Part shown: positions 28,242 through 36,345 of the stretch, in pieces | Layout: each line of letters starts with the position of its first letter | How positions within the stretch are numbered: the first letter of the stretch is position 1 | From: Burkholderiaceae bacterium | Lineage (GTDB): Bacteria > Pseudomonadota > Gammaproteobacteria > Burkholderiales > Burkholderiaceae_E | Direction of reading: 5' to 3' | Length of the DNA stretch: 64,000 bases | Assembly: GCA_900299025.1 (NCBI GenBank) | Contig: OMIE01000086.1 | Coordinates: 1-64,000 of the forward strand | Position numbers and translations under genes: made by a program | Notes under the pieces: model-generated | What the model was told of the DNA's origin: nothing | Databases searched by the model: none | Seen by the model: the letters and a program-made list of their open reading frames with translations, nothing else

Positions 28242-29596
28242 AGACTGGACTTAACAACACTGCCATACAAATCATAATGGTCGCTTCTGGTGATTCTTGC
28301 TGTAACGAACTGCCCGACCTTTAGACTTTGATGAGGTCTGAGATAAACCACCCCGTCAATTTCAGGTGCGTCTGATGCACTCCGACCCACCGCTCCGAGT
28401 AACTCACCATCCTCGCTTAACTGTAACGTATCGATCAATATCTGCAGCCGTCGCCCCTTCCACCGCTTTAAGCGCTCGCGACTAATTTCGGCTTGATGCA
28501 GCATCAGGCGGTCACGACGTTCCTCGCGAATATCATCGGGCAAGGCGCCTGGAATCAGATTGGCACTGGCGCCCTCAACCGGCGAGTAGGCAAAACAACC
28601 TGCCCGGTCGATTTGTGCTGCGTCCAGAAAATCGAGCAATTCTTGAAACTCTGCTTCGCTCTCCGAAGGAAAGCCTGCGATAAAGGTGCTCCGAAGCGTG
28701 AGGTCTGGACACTGGCTGCGCCAGGACTCAATTCTGCGCAGAACATCCTCAGCACTAGCTGGCCGCTTCATCAGCTTTAAGATACGACGATTTGCATGCT
28801 GAAAGGGAACGTCCAAGTAAGGAAGCACAAGACCTTGTGCCATCAACTCAAAGAGTTCATCGACGTGAGGATAGGGGTAAACATAGTGCAGACGTACCCA
28901 AAGCCCTAGTTTGGCAAGCTCTTTAACAAGTTCGGTGAGCCGAGTGCGCACCGGCCGTCCTTGAACAAAACCCGTTCTATATTTAACATCTACCCCATAG
29001 GCCGAGGTATCTTGCGATATGACCAAGAGCTCCCTGACGCCAGCTCGCGCTAGGGCCTCAGCCTCGCGTAGTACCTCACCGATCGGTCGGCTGACTAAGT
29101 CGCCACGCATCGAAGGAATGATACAAAAACTGCATCGATGATTACAGCCCTCAGAAATTTTCAAATAGGCATAGTGCGATGGCGTTAGCTTCACCCCTGC
29201 TTCAGGTACCAAATCGATATAGGGGTCATGGGGCTTTGGCAATACGCGGTGTACGTGCGCCATAACCTCATCGCTTGCATGAGGACCCGTCACAGCTAAG
29301 ACCTTCGGATGAAGGCTCTGGACCAGGTTTTCGCCTTGTTCGTTGGTACGCTGCCCAAGGCATCCGGTCACGATCACCTTACCCTGTTCACGAATCGCCT
29401 CACCGATACTATCGAGCGACTCTTGCACCGCTGCATCGATGAATCCACAGGTATTCACGACGACGAGGTCGGCACCTTGATAATCAGGCGAGATTCTGTA
29501 GCCCTCTGCCCTGAGCTTCGTAATAATTTGTTCTGAGTCGACCAAAGCCTTGGGACACCCCAAGGAGACGAAACCTACCGCTGGATCTTTTTTCAT
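28238..29596 (-). CDS. rimO: Ribosomal protein S12 methylthiotransferase RimO
   Basis: Radical-SAM enzyme that methylthiolates an aspartate of ribosomal protein S12. The 452 residues comprise the UPF0004 N-terminal domain ([32 protein letters not shown], giving three cluster cysteines), the radical SAM motif [12 protein letters not shown] near residue 150, and a C-terminal TRAM-like domain. [10 protein letters not shown] favours RimO over MiaB. It starts six bases downstream of phaR, so it may share the PHA transcript. Confidence 0.95.
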   Translation of the reverse strand: MKKDPAVGFVSLGCPKALVDSEQIITKLRAEGYRISPDYQGADLVVVNTCGFIDAAVQESLDSIGEAIREQGKVIVTGCLGQRTNEQGENLVQSLHPKVLAVTGPHASDEVMAHVHRVLPKPHDPYIDLVPEAGVKLTPSHYAYLKISEGCNHRCSFCIIPSMRGDLVSRPIGEVLREAEALARAGVRELLVISQDTSAYGVDVKYRTGFVQGRPVRTRLTELVKELAKLGLWVRLHYVYPYPHVDELFELMAQGLVLPYLDVPFQHANRRILKLMKRPASAEDVLRRIESWRSQCPDLTLRSTFIAGFPSESEAEFQELLDFLDAAQIDRAGCFAYSPVEGASANLIPGALPDDIREERRDRLMLHQAEISRERLKRWKGRRLQILIDTLQLSEDGELLGAVGRSASDAPEIDGVVYLRPHQSLKVGQFVTARITRSDHYDLYGSVVKSSL

Positions 29597-29602
29597 ACCC
29601 GA

Positions 29603-30172
29603 TTACGATTTTCCTTCACCACGATCGCTCGGGTTTGGGCCAGGCCCTTGAAAAGGAAAGGCTTGAAACATATTTCTCGTTTGATGCTGCATTTGTTCCT
29701 GCATTTGGACAAACATATTCTTCGACTGATCGATATAGTTTGCCATCATGGTTTGAAACATCGGTGCTTGACCTGCCATAAATTGGGTCCACAACTCGGG
29801 ATTGGGCATGGCCTTATTGCCGTCATACAAGGCCTTCGACTGATCAGACATTCGAGTCTGAATCTCCACAAAACTTTGTAGCGTCTTCTCAAGATATGTT
29901 CCCATCATCCCTTGCATGGCATGGCCGTAAAACCGGATCATCTGGGCAAGCATTTCACTGGAGAAAAGTGGCGTTCCTCCGGCTTCCTCTTCGAGAATGA
30001 TCTGCAACAGGATACTGCGTGTGAGGTCCTCACGGCTCTTTGCGTCTTCAACCACGATCCGATCGCCAGACAAAACCAATTGTTTAACATCACCAAGGGT
30101 GATGTAACTACTTGTCTGAGTATCGTAAAGGCGACGATTGGGATACTTCTTAATCAGTCTAGCTGCTTGCAT
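29603..30172 (-). CDS. phaR: PHA synthesis repressor PhaR
   Basis: DNA- and granule-binding regulator of polyhydroxyalkanoate metabolism, which represses phasin genes until polymer appears. The 189 residues start with the DNA-binding domain RLIKKYPNRRLYDTQTSSYITL, followed by the PHB-accumulation regulatory domain and a glutamine/methionine-rich tail (MQEQMQHQTRNMF). It is the last gene of phaC-phaB-phaR, with a 120-base gap before it that could hold its own promoter. Confidence 0.95.
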   Translation of the reverse strand: MQAARLIKKYPNRRLYDTQTSSYITLGDVKQLVLSGDRIVVEDAKSREDLTRSILLQIILEEEAGGTPLFSSEMLAQMIRFYGHAMQGMMGTYLEKTLQSFVEIQTRMSDQSKALYDGNKAMPNPELWTQFMAGQAPMFQTMMANYIDQSKNMFVQMQEQMQHQTRNMFQAFPFQGPGPNPSDRGEGKS

Positions 30173-30292
30173 ACTTATTCATCCCGATTGCAAACCGTTT
30201 CAAATGCTGGGGTCAGGACCGAAGACTCGCATGAAGTCAGGATCACCACGCCCAGCACCTATGCATATTTGCGAAAGATTGTCGCCAATCCA

Positions 30293-31030
30293 TCAACCCA
30301 TGTGCAAGCCACCATTCAGCGAAAAGTCTGCGCCGGTTGCAAAACCACCCTCATCGCTGGCAATCCATGCAACGATTGAGCCGATTTCTTCAGGGGTACC
30401 CAGCCGCTTGACGGGGATGCCGGCAACGATCTTTTCAAGTACCTCGGGTCTCATCGCCGACACCATGTCCGTGCCAATGTAGCCAGGCGAAACCGTATTG
30501 ACGGTAATCCCCTTACTTGCGACTTCTTGCGCTAGAGCCATCGAAAATCCGTGAATGCCAGCCTTTGCCGTTGAATAATTGGTCTGTCCAAATTGGCCCT
30601 TTTGCCCATTGACCGATGAGATGTTGATGATGCGTCCAAATCCCTTATCGAGCATGCCCTCGATGACCTGCTTCGTGACATTGAAAAGCGAATTCAAATT
30701 GGTATCGATGACAGCACGCCAATCGTCAACCGACATTTTTCGAAACGTACCATCGCGCGTGATGCCTGCATTGTTAACGAGTACATCGGGATTACCAAAA
30801 TCCGCCTTCACGCGATCAAAAGCCTCTTTCGTGGAGTTCCAATCACCGACATTGCCCACCGATGCATGAAACTGATAACCCAGTTGCGCTTGCTCAGCAA
30901 TCCATTTGGCGTGATCTCGACTCGGACCGCAGCCAGCGATGACAACATAATTTTCTTTGTGCAGCCGCTGACAAATCGCAGTTCCAATACCACCCATACC
31001 ACCCGTTACATACGCTATACGTTGTGTCAT
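30293..31030 (-). CDS. phaB: Acetoacetyl-CoA reductase PhaB (SDR family)
   Basis: NADPH-dependent reduction of acetoacetyl-CoA to (R)-3-hydroxybutyryl-CoA for PHA synthesis. The 245-residue short-chain dehydrogenase has the cofactor motif VTGGMGGIGTAIC, NNAGITRDGTF, the catalytic Tyr-Lys in NYSTAKAG and the Ser in ISSVNGQKGQFGQ; the last is typical of PhaB. It lies between phaC and phaR. No beta-ketothiolase gene is in the cluster. Confidence 0.95.
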   Translation of the reverse strand: MTQRIAYVTGGMGGIGTAICQRLHKENYVVIAGCGPSRDHAKWIAEQAQLGYQFHASVGNVGDWNSTKEAFDRVKADFGNPDVLVNNAGITRDGTFRKMSVDDWRAVIDTNLNSLFNVTKQVIEGMLDKGFGRIINISSVNGQKGQFGQTNYSTAKAGIHGFSMALAQEVASKGITVNTVSPGYIGTDMVSAMRPEVLEKIVAGIPVKRLGTPEEIGSIVAWIASDEGGFATGADFSLNGGLHMG

Positions 31031-31112
31031 CCCCGTCTCCTTGCTTGTTAATCGATCGCTTTAAGCGCAAACCTGAGCGTGGCCCATTAGCGCGCCCTGT
31101 GCATCGTGCCAC

Positions 31113-31196
31113 ATCAATCCACTACCTGCGTCAATCAATCCACTACCTACGTCAATCAATTTGCTAGCTGCTTCTTTCAATCCGCTCGCTGCTTCA
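31113..31196. repeat. Four 21-bp tandem repeats at the phaC 3' end
   Basis: Units lie at 31113-31133, 31134-31154, 31155-31175 and 31176-31196. The first two differ at one base and the others are more divergent but keep the TCAAT start. The fourth unit includes the phaC stop codon and last codons, and the rest fill most of the phaC-phaB gap. The unit length is a multiple of three. Confidence 0.8.
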
Positions 31197-32928
31197 CATA
31201 AGCGCCAGGTGCTTTGTCGATGACCGGATAGGCGGCATTGCCCAACACTTTCGGAGCCACACGCTCGCCACCACGAAACTGAGAAAGCCATTGTGACCAA
31301 TCAAGCCACCAACTACCTTGCCTTTCATGCGCTTTGTTAAGCCATGCGTCTGGCTCGGCAGGTAGATATTGCGGCGCAGCAGTCCAAAAGCTGCGTCGAT
31401 TTCTTTTGGCAGCATTAATCGTACCCGCGATATGTCCACTTGCCCCGAGTACAAATCGCTTTTCACCCCCCAGGTGCTGCGTACTGAGATAGGCTGATTG
31501 CCACGGGACGATGTGATCCTCCTTCGCAGCAAAAATATAACTTGGTGCATCGATGGCACCAAGATCAATGCTCTCGCCCAAACATATCAAGCGATGAGGC
31601 TGACATAGTTCGTTTTGTAAATACATGTGGCGCAAATACCAGGCAAACATCGGGCCCGGTAAATTGGTGGAGTCAGCGTTCCAGTACAAGAGGTCAAAAG
31701 CCGCTGGACGCTCGCCCTTGAGGTAATTATTGACGACATAATTCCAAACAAGATCATTAGGTCGCAAGGCTGAGAAGGTCGCCGCAAGCTCTTTACCTTT
31801 CATCACGCCACCGGCACCCAAACTTTGTTCGCGCAAACGCACTTGCTGCTCGTCGATAAAAACCCCAAGCACGCCTGGATGCGAAAAATCGAGAAGTGTG
31901 GTTAACAGTGTGAGTGATGCAATCGGATAAATCTTTCGGGCTGCCAGTGCCGCGAGTGTTGCGCCAACAATGGTGCCTCCAACGCAAAATCCGAGCAGAT
32001 TGATCTCGTCCTGAGCACTGATTTCCTGGACTACACGAATGGCTTCGATCGCGCCGGTCTCAAGGTAATCATCCCAGGTCAAATGTCCCATGCTTGCATC
32101 AACATTGCGCCATGACAGCATAAAAACTTGCACACCCTCCGCGAGGCAATGCTGTACCAGAGAATTATCGGGCTGAAGATCCAAAATATAGAATTTATTA
32201 ATGCACGGCGGCACCATCAGCAACGGACGTTTTGCCACCTTTTGGGTGATCGGCTTGTATTGAATAATCTCGATCAGTTCATTGCGAAAAACAACTGCAC
32301 CTTCAGAACTCGCTACATTTTGTCCAACGTCAAAGGCCGTCTCATCACTTTGAGAAATCCGACCTGCAGCAAGATCGTGGATCAGATTTTCCATACCTTG
32401 GCGCAAGCTTTCACCACCTGACTCAAGCATCCGTTGCTGCGCCTCAGGATTTGTGGCGAGAAAGTTTGATGGCGATGCGGCATCCACCCACTGCTCGGTG
32501 GCAAAACGAATCCTATCTTTGGTCTTATCATCGGCGTCAACGAGCTCAGCGATTCGGGCCATAAACTCGGCGTTGAGCAAGTAGGCTGCTGCCGCCACTG
32601 CAAATGGCCCTTGTCGCCACGCGCTGTGGCTAAAGCGCTTATCGGCTGGGGAGTCGACCGAAGCAGGCCCGCTCATGAGCGCCTGGGCGCGTTCAAGGTA
32701 CTCCCGCTGTAATCCACTAAGTGCCTGCGGATCAATGGTCCAAGAAGGAAGTGCTTGCCAGGGTTGCATCACCGAAGCCCAAGCCTGCTGAACTTCCTGA
32801 AATCCCATGCCTGTCGGTGTGCCGGGCTTGTCATGGGACGTGTCGGCTTCGGCGCTTGATCGGTTCTGATCTGATGATCGTGCTTTTGCTGCTGATCGCG
32901 CCTTGCCGCTGCTGCGCCTCGTTACCAT
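31177..32928 (-). CDS. phaC: Class I poly(3-hydroxyalkanoate) synthase PhaC
   Basis: Polymerises (R)-3-hydroxyacyl-CoA into PHA at the granule surface. The 583 residues have the lipase-like box GFCVGGT with the catalytic Cys, a conserved region VPPCINKFYILDLQPDNSLV, and the C-terminal His in LGASGHIAGTIN. The length and N-terminal domain (QQAWASVMQPWQALP) indicate class I. The first 45 residues are Ser/Lys/Arg-rich and not conserved. AAGGAG lies seven bases before the start. It is first in phaC-phaB-phaR, and a short tandem repeat overlaps its stop codon. Confidence 0.96.
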   Translation of the reverse strand: MVTRRSSGKARSAAKARSSDQNRSSAEADTSHDKPGTPTGMGFQEVQQAWASVMQPWQALPSWTIDPQALSGLQREYLERAQALMSGPASVDSPADKRFSHSAWRQGPFAVAAAAYLLNAEFMARIAELVDADDKTKDRIRFATEQWVDAASPSNFLATNPEAQQRMLESGGESLRQGMENLIHDLAAGRISQSDETAFDVGQNVASSEGAVVFRNELIEIIQYKPITQKVAKRPLLMVPPCINKFYILDLQPDNSLVQHCLAEGVQVFMLSWRNVDASMGHLTWDDYLETGAIEAIRVVQEISAQDEINLLGFCVGGTIVGATLAALAARKIYPIASLTLLTTLLDFSHPGVLGVFIDEQQVRLREQSLGAGGVMKGKELAATFSALRPNDLVWNYVVNNYLKGERPAAFDLLYWNADSTNLPGPMFAWYLRHMYLQNELCQPHRLICLGESIDLGAIDAPSYIFAAKEDHIVPWQSAYLSTQHLGGEKRFVLGASGHIAGTINAAKRNRRSFWTAAPQYLPAEPDAWLNKAHERQGSWWLDWSQWLSQFRGGERVAPKVLGNAAYPVIDKAPGAYVKQRAD

Positions 32929-33042
32929 GGCTCAACTCCTTATTAAAAGGTTCAATCATTCCGTTTGCTAAACTTCTTAGAACATTCGTACAAGTAGCGA
33001 TACAGACGCTATCTCAAAACCCTTACGCTGGGCTTAAGCGCA

Positions 33043-33894
33043 TCATGCGCGCAAGGCAATCGCCGTGGCAAAACGCCCACCACCGGACTGTCGTCGATGT
33101 GAAAAAAAACGCGCACGATCATGCCAGGTACACCAAAGTCCACCACCCACCGCTGTCACACCGGCCTGAGCAAGGCGACGACGGGCAAGCGCAAGCAAGT
33201 CACCCAGCCAGCGCTGTTCAGCCTTGTGAGCCGGGCGTGGTCGGAAAAAACTGGCGCCTCGCTCCTGCGCCGGGAAGGCCGTCAAAACATCCTCGCCCAC
33301 TTCAAAGGCGGCAGGGCCAATACATGGGCCAATCCATGCGATCAGACAAGCCTTTGGCTCGGTAGCATCTCGCATCGCTGCAACGGCCGACTCAATAACG
33401 CCTGCCGCCAATCCCCGCCAACCCGCATGAGCCATGCCGAGCGCCCTACCTCTGGCATCTGCCAGAACAATCGGAAGACAATCCCCGGTCAGCATGACCA
33501 ACGATTGCCCGGCTTTGGTGAGCACGGCCGCGTCGGCTAAGGGCAAGGCTGTGTCTGCGCGATCCAAATCAGCTGATCGAAGACAATCTGAACCGTGAAC
33601 CAGCCGCAAGTATCGCGCAGGCGCTGGCAGGTACTGAGCCAGCCGTTTGCGATTCTCGGCGACATGCTCTGGACTATCGCCTTGGCTAAGTCCGAGATTC
33701 ATCGATGCGAAAACACCTTCACTCACACCACCCATCCGATTGCTGCACAGCACCATGTAGCGCTCGGCCAATCGGGACGCTTGCGCGCGAGCCTCAGGCT
33801 CATGCAAGGGAAAAGCGAAATCCCATGTCGGGCGTAGCCAGGAAGCTGGCAAAGGCCTAGGGTTTTGAAAACCACGCTCGATCGAAGTAATCAT
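33043..33894 (-). CDS. pgeF: YfiH/PgeF family purine nucleoside-type enzyme (laccase-domain protein)
   Basis: Members were first called polyphenol oxidases; later work linked them to purine nucleoside phosphorolysis/deamination and to peptidoglycan editing. The 283 residues include the metal-site motifs LVHGSDCL, MLTGDCLPIVL and GMAHAGWRGLAAGV. It follows rluD by four bases, the common rluD-pgeF pair near bamD. The 114-base gap to phaC has no obvious terminator. Confidence 0.9.
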   Translation of the reverse strand: MITSIERGFQNPRPLPASWLRPTWDFAFPLHEPEARAQASRLAERYMVLCSNRMGGVSEGVFASMNLGLSQGDSPEHVAENRKRLAQYLPAPARYLRLVHGSDCLRSADLDRADTALPLADAAVLTKAGQSLVMLTGDCLPIVLADARGRALGMAHAGWRGLAAGVIESAVAAMRDATEPKACLIAWIGPCIGPAAFEVGEDVLTAFPAQERGASFFRPRPAHKAEQRWLGDLLALARRRLAQAGVTAVGGGLWCTWHDRARFFSHRRQSGGGRFATAIALRA

Positions 33895-33898
33895 GGCG

Positions 33899-34954
33899 TT
33901 AAGTCGGAGTGCTCATGGCTTCAAGTCCCTGCGTCGATGGCTTTAGGTCCCAGAGTTTTGCAAGCGCTGACATCGATAGCACCGGAAAGTCAAGGTCCCA
34001 GGGGGGGGGGCTGAAAAGCCTTAAGACATGTTGGGTTTTGGGATGCGGCAGCTGCAGCATACTCGCGTGAAGTGCCTGTCCGCGCACGATCAAAGGCTCA
34101 AAACCCGAAGACTCTGCAAGCAACATACGGTCGGCAGCAGGACGACCGTAAACGGGATCACCCACCAGCGGAAATCCCTTTGCGGCCAAATGCACCCTAA
34201 TCTGGTGAGTTCGCCCGGTCTCAAGTTTGCAACTGAGCAAGCTAACCAATTGGCCCGATGCGAGCTCGCGCTTGGCAATGAAACGAATCGCCGTTGTAGC
34301 GGTCTTGGCTGAAAGACCATGACAGGCCATTTTCACCCGCGAGACCGGATCTCGACCGATCGGCACATCGATTTGCAAACCGTTGAGTCTGCTGGCGTCG
34401 CCATGGACTAAGCCAAGGTACACGCGATCGGTCAGGCGGGCCGCCACGCATGCTTGTAAGGTCATCAGACTTTCCTCCTCAAGCCCTATCATCAATAAGC
34501 CTGAAGTGTCGCGGTCTAAACGATGAACAATGCCCGCACGAGGAAGCGCTGCAAGTGCAGGACGCCAATGCAAGAGACCATTCATTAAGGTACCGCGCCA
34601 ATGGCCTGGCGCCGGATGAACGACCAGGCCAGCGGGCTTATCGACCACCATCACCTGCTCGTCTAAGTGAGCAATCGTTAAGTCGATGGGATCTGGGCTA
34701 AAGGCATTGGAGGCCTCTAAGGGCTGTGGCCATACCTCAAGGGTTTCGCGTCCTGACAATTTCTGAGCTGGGCTGCAAAGTGCCTCATTGACTCGAACCG
34801 CTCCAAGTCTTATCCAGTCCTGTACACGGGTGCGCGATACGCTGTGGCCCGCTTGCTTCATACAGTCGGTAAGAAAACGGTCAAGCCGCAGGCCCCTACC
34901 TGGTTGGGCGCTCCATTGGAGTGGGCCTGACGCGTTCGCTACCTCATCTTGCAT
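33899..34954 (-). CDS. rluD: 23S rRNA pseudouridine synthase RluD
   Basis: Makes pseudouridines in helix 69 of 23S rRNA. The 351 residues comprise an S4-type RNA-binding domain (about 20-80, LDRFLTDCMKQAG), the catalytic Asp in GIVHRLDRDTSGLLMIG, and ETGRTHQIRVHLAAKGFPLVGD. A run of ten G at 34001-34010 (C in the coding strand) encodes the SPPPW region near the C-terminus, so a slippage indel would replace the last 30-odd residues. It diverges from bamD, as is common. Confidence 0.95.
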   Translation of the reverse strand: MQDEVANASGPLQWSAQPGRGLRLDRFLTDCMKQAGHSVSRTRVQDWIRLGAVRVNEALCSPAQKLSGRETLEVWPQPLEASNAFSPDPIDLTIAHLDEQVMVVDKPAGLVVHPAPGHWRGTLMNGLLHWRPALAALPRAGIVHRLDRDTSGLLMIGLEEESLMTLQACVAARLTDRVYLGLVHGDASRLNGLQIDVPIGRDPVSRVKMACHGLSAKTATTAIRFIAKRELASGQLVSLLSCKLETGRTHQIRVHLAAKGFPLVGDPVYGRPAADRMLLAESSGFEPLIVRGQALHASMLQLPHPKTQHVLRLFSPPPWDLDFPVLSMSALAKLWDLKPSTQGLEAMSTPT

Positions 34955-35017
34955 CGTGCATCATCCGTATAATCAGATAGCTGATTGTCGCACTCCCAAC
35001 ACCATCCGAGACCAAGC

Positions 35018-35842
35018 ATGACTGAATCACTGGCGAAACAAAAGCCGCGAGCTGCACTGGCAGCCCTGCTTCTTGGCTTGGGCTTGGCACTTAGTAGCTG
35101 CGGTCTAGGCGGCGATGGTCCGGATCCGACCGCAGGGTGGACCGCAGAAAAACTATATGCCGAGGCGAAGGCTGAACTTTCAGCGGGTAATCTTGCTCAG
35201 GCAACCCGATTATTTGGTCGCCTCGAATCGCGCTACCCCTTTGGTCGATACGCACAACAAGCGCAACTTGAATTGGCCTACGGCCATTACCGGCTGGGCG
35301 AGAAAGAACAAGCGCTATCGACACTAGAGCGTTTTTCCAAAATGTACCCAAGTAGTCCGGCCATGGACTATGTTTTTTATTTGCGCGGGCTTATTCATTT
35401 CAATGATCAACTGGGTTTGCTGGTCAAGCTTGGTGGCCAAAGCCTCGCCGATCGCGATTTAAAAGCGAGCCGTCAAGCCTATGACGCGTTCCGCGTGGTG
35501 CTTGAGCGTTACCCCGAAAGCGCCTACGCCGACGACGCAAGGCAGCGCCTACGGTACCTGGTCAATACCATGGCTGAAGGTGAGTTGAGCATTGCCAAGT
35601 TTTACTGGATTCGCGGTGCTCATGTGGCTGCTGCCAATCGCGCCCAACAACTTCTCCAACAGTTTCCAGATACTCCTGCCATCGAAGAAGCGCTGGTTGT
35701 CTTGATCCTCGCCAGCCGTGAACTCGGCCTGACTCAACAGGCCGACGATGCTGAGCGTGTTTTTAAACTTAACTATCCAAATAGCGGCAAGCTCGTGGCA
35801 GGACTTAGCAAGTCGAGTCGTTGGTGGGAGTTCTGGCGGTAA
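35018..35842 (+). CDS. bamD: Outer membrane assembly lipoprotein BamD
   Basis: Essential lipoprotein of the BAM complex that inserts beta-barrel proteins. The likely ATG start at 35018 (MTESLAKQKPRAA) gives 274 residues. An in-frame TTG at 34985 is less likely. The signal peptide ends at the lipobox LALSSC, with the lipidated Cys about residue 27. Tetratricopeptide-like repeats follow (AKAELSAGNLAQATRLFGRL, RYPFGRYAQQAQLELAYGHY). It is read divergently from rluD. Confidence 0.95.
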   Translation: MTESLAKQKPRAALAALLLGLGLALSSCGLGGDGPDPTAGWTAEKLYAEAKAELSAGNLAQATRLFGRLESRYPFGRYAQQAQLELAYGHYRLGEKEQALSTLERFSKMYPSSPAMDYVFYLRGLIHFNDQLGLLVKLGGQSLADRDLKASRQAYDAFRVVLERYPESAYADDARQRLRYLVNTMAEGELSIAKFYWIRGAHVAAANRAQQLLQQFPDTPAIEEALVVLILASRELGLTQQADDAERVFKLNYPNSGKLVAGLSKSSRWWEFWR

Positions 35843-35898
35843 GGCTTCAGACTTGGTTTAAGGCAAATGCTGGCTGCCGCCGGAACAGTGTTTCCTTT

Positions 35899-36345
35899 CT
35901 AGGACAAACTCTGGATGCTGCCCCGCACGAGCTTACATGGAAAAGGGCCCGTAAGCTGATTGCCGTCGGCAAATTCTTGCATGGTCGCGAGATGAATTTC
36001 ATGCCGTGGTCGAAATGGCCTTATCGCAAAGCCGATTGCTTCGTTGCGCCACCGAACAACACCTTGCGATAGCACATAGGCGCTTGGATGCACCAAATCG
36101 CCGCTGTCGGCATCGACAACCCAAATCAGACCGCGGTGCAACACATATGCTCTCGACAAAGCAGGCACATGTGCCGTTAAGGTGGGCTGCTGGGCCTGCG
36201 AACACTGAATCTTAACGCCAGCCGTGGCGGCCTCACGCGCTTTAGCTTGAAGCGCTTTTTCATCAAGGTCTATGACCGTTGTGGCCTGCGCCAGGCTCGA
36301 CAAAAAAAGAAAACCAAGGCTGACTAATTTAAAGCGACTCATCAT
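35899..36345 (-). CDS. Small secreted protein of unknown function
   Basis: I do not recognise this family. The 148 residues begin with a clear Sec signal peptide (MMSRFKLVSLGFLFLSSLAQA, cleavage after AQA), so the mature protein is periplasmic or secreted at about 127 residues. Two cysteines (IQCSQ and PFPCKL) could form a disulfide. It starts directly against the stop of the upstream helicase gene (TAG then ATG ATG) on the same strand and converges on bamD. Two Met codons at the start are both usable. Confidence 0.7.
   Translation of the reverse strand: MMSRFKLVSLGFLFLSSLAQATTVIDLDEKALQAKAREAATAGVKIQCSQAQQPTLTAHVPALSRAYVLHRGLIWVVDADSGDLVHPSAYVLSQGVVRWRNEAIGFAIRPFRPRHEIHLATMQEFADGNQLTGPFPCKLVRGSIQSLS

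Noticed and set aside
31113-31196. Possible CRISPR-like array
   Set aside because: The 21-bp units are directly adjacent with no spacers, and no cas genes are present.
31061-31300. A 79-residue minus-strand frame with SGLIDAGSGLM-type repeats at the phaC/phaB junction
   Set aside because: It is out of frame with phaC and arises from the 21-bp tandem repeat; I treat the repeat as DNA structure, not as a gene.
32929-33042. Sigma-70 promoter for phaC in the pgeF-phaC gap
   Set aside because: A TTGAGA-like -35 is present but no acceptable -10 lies at the right distance.
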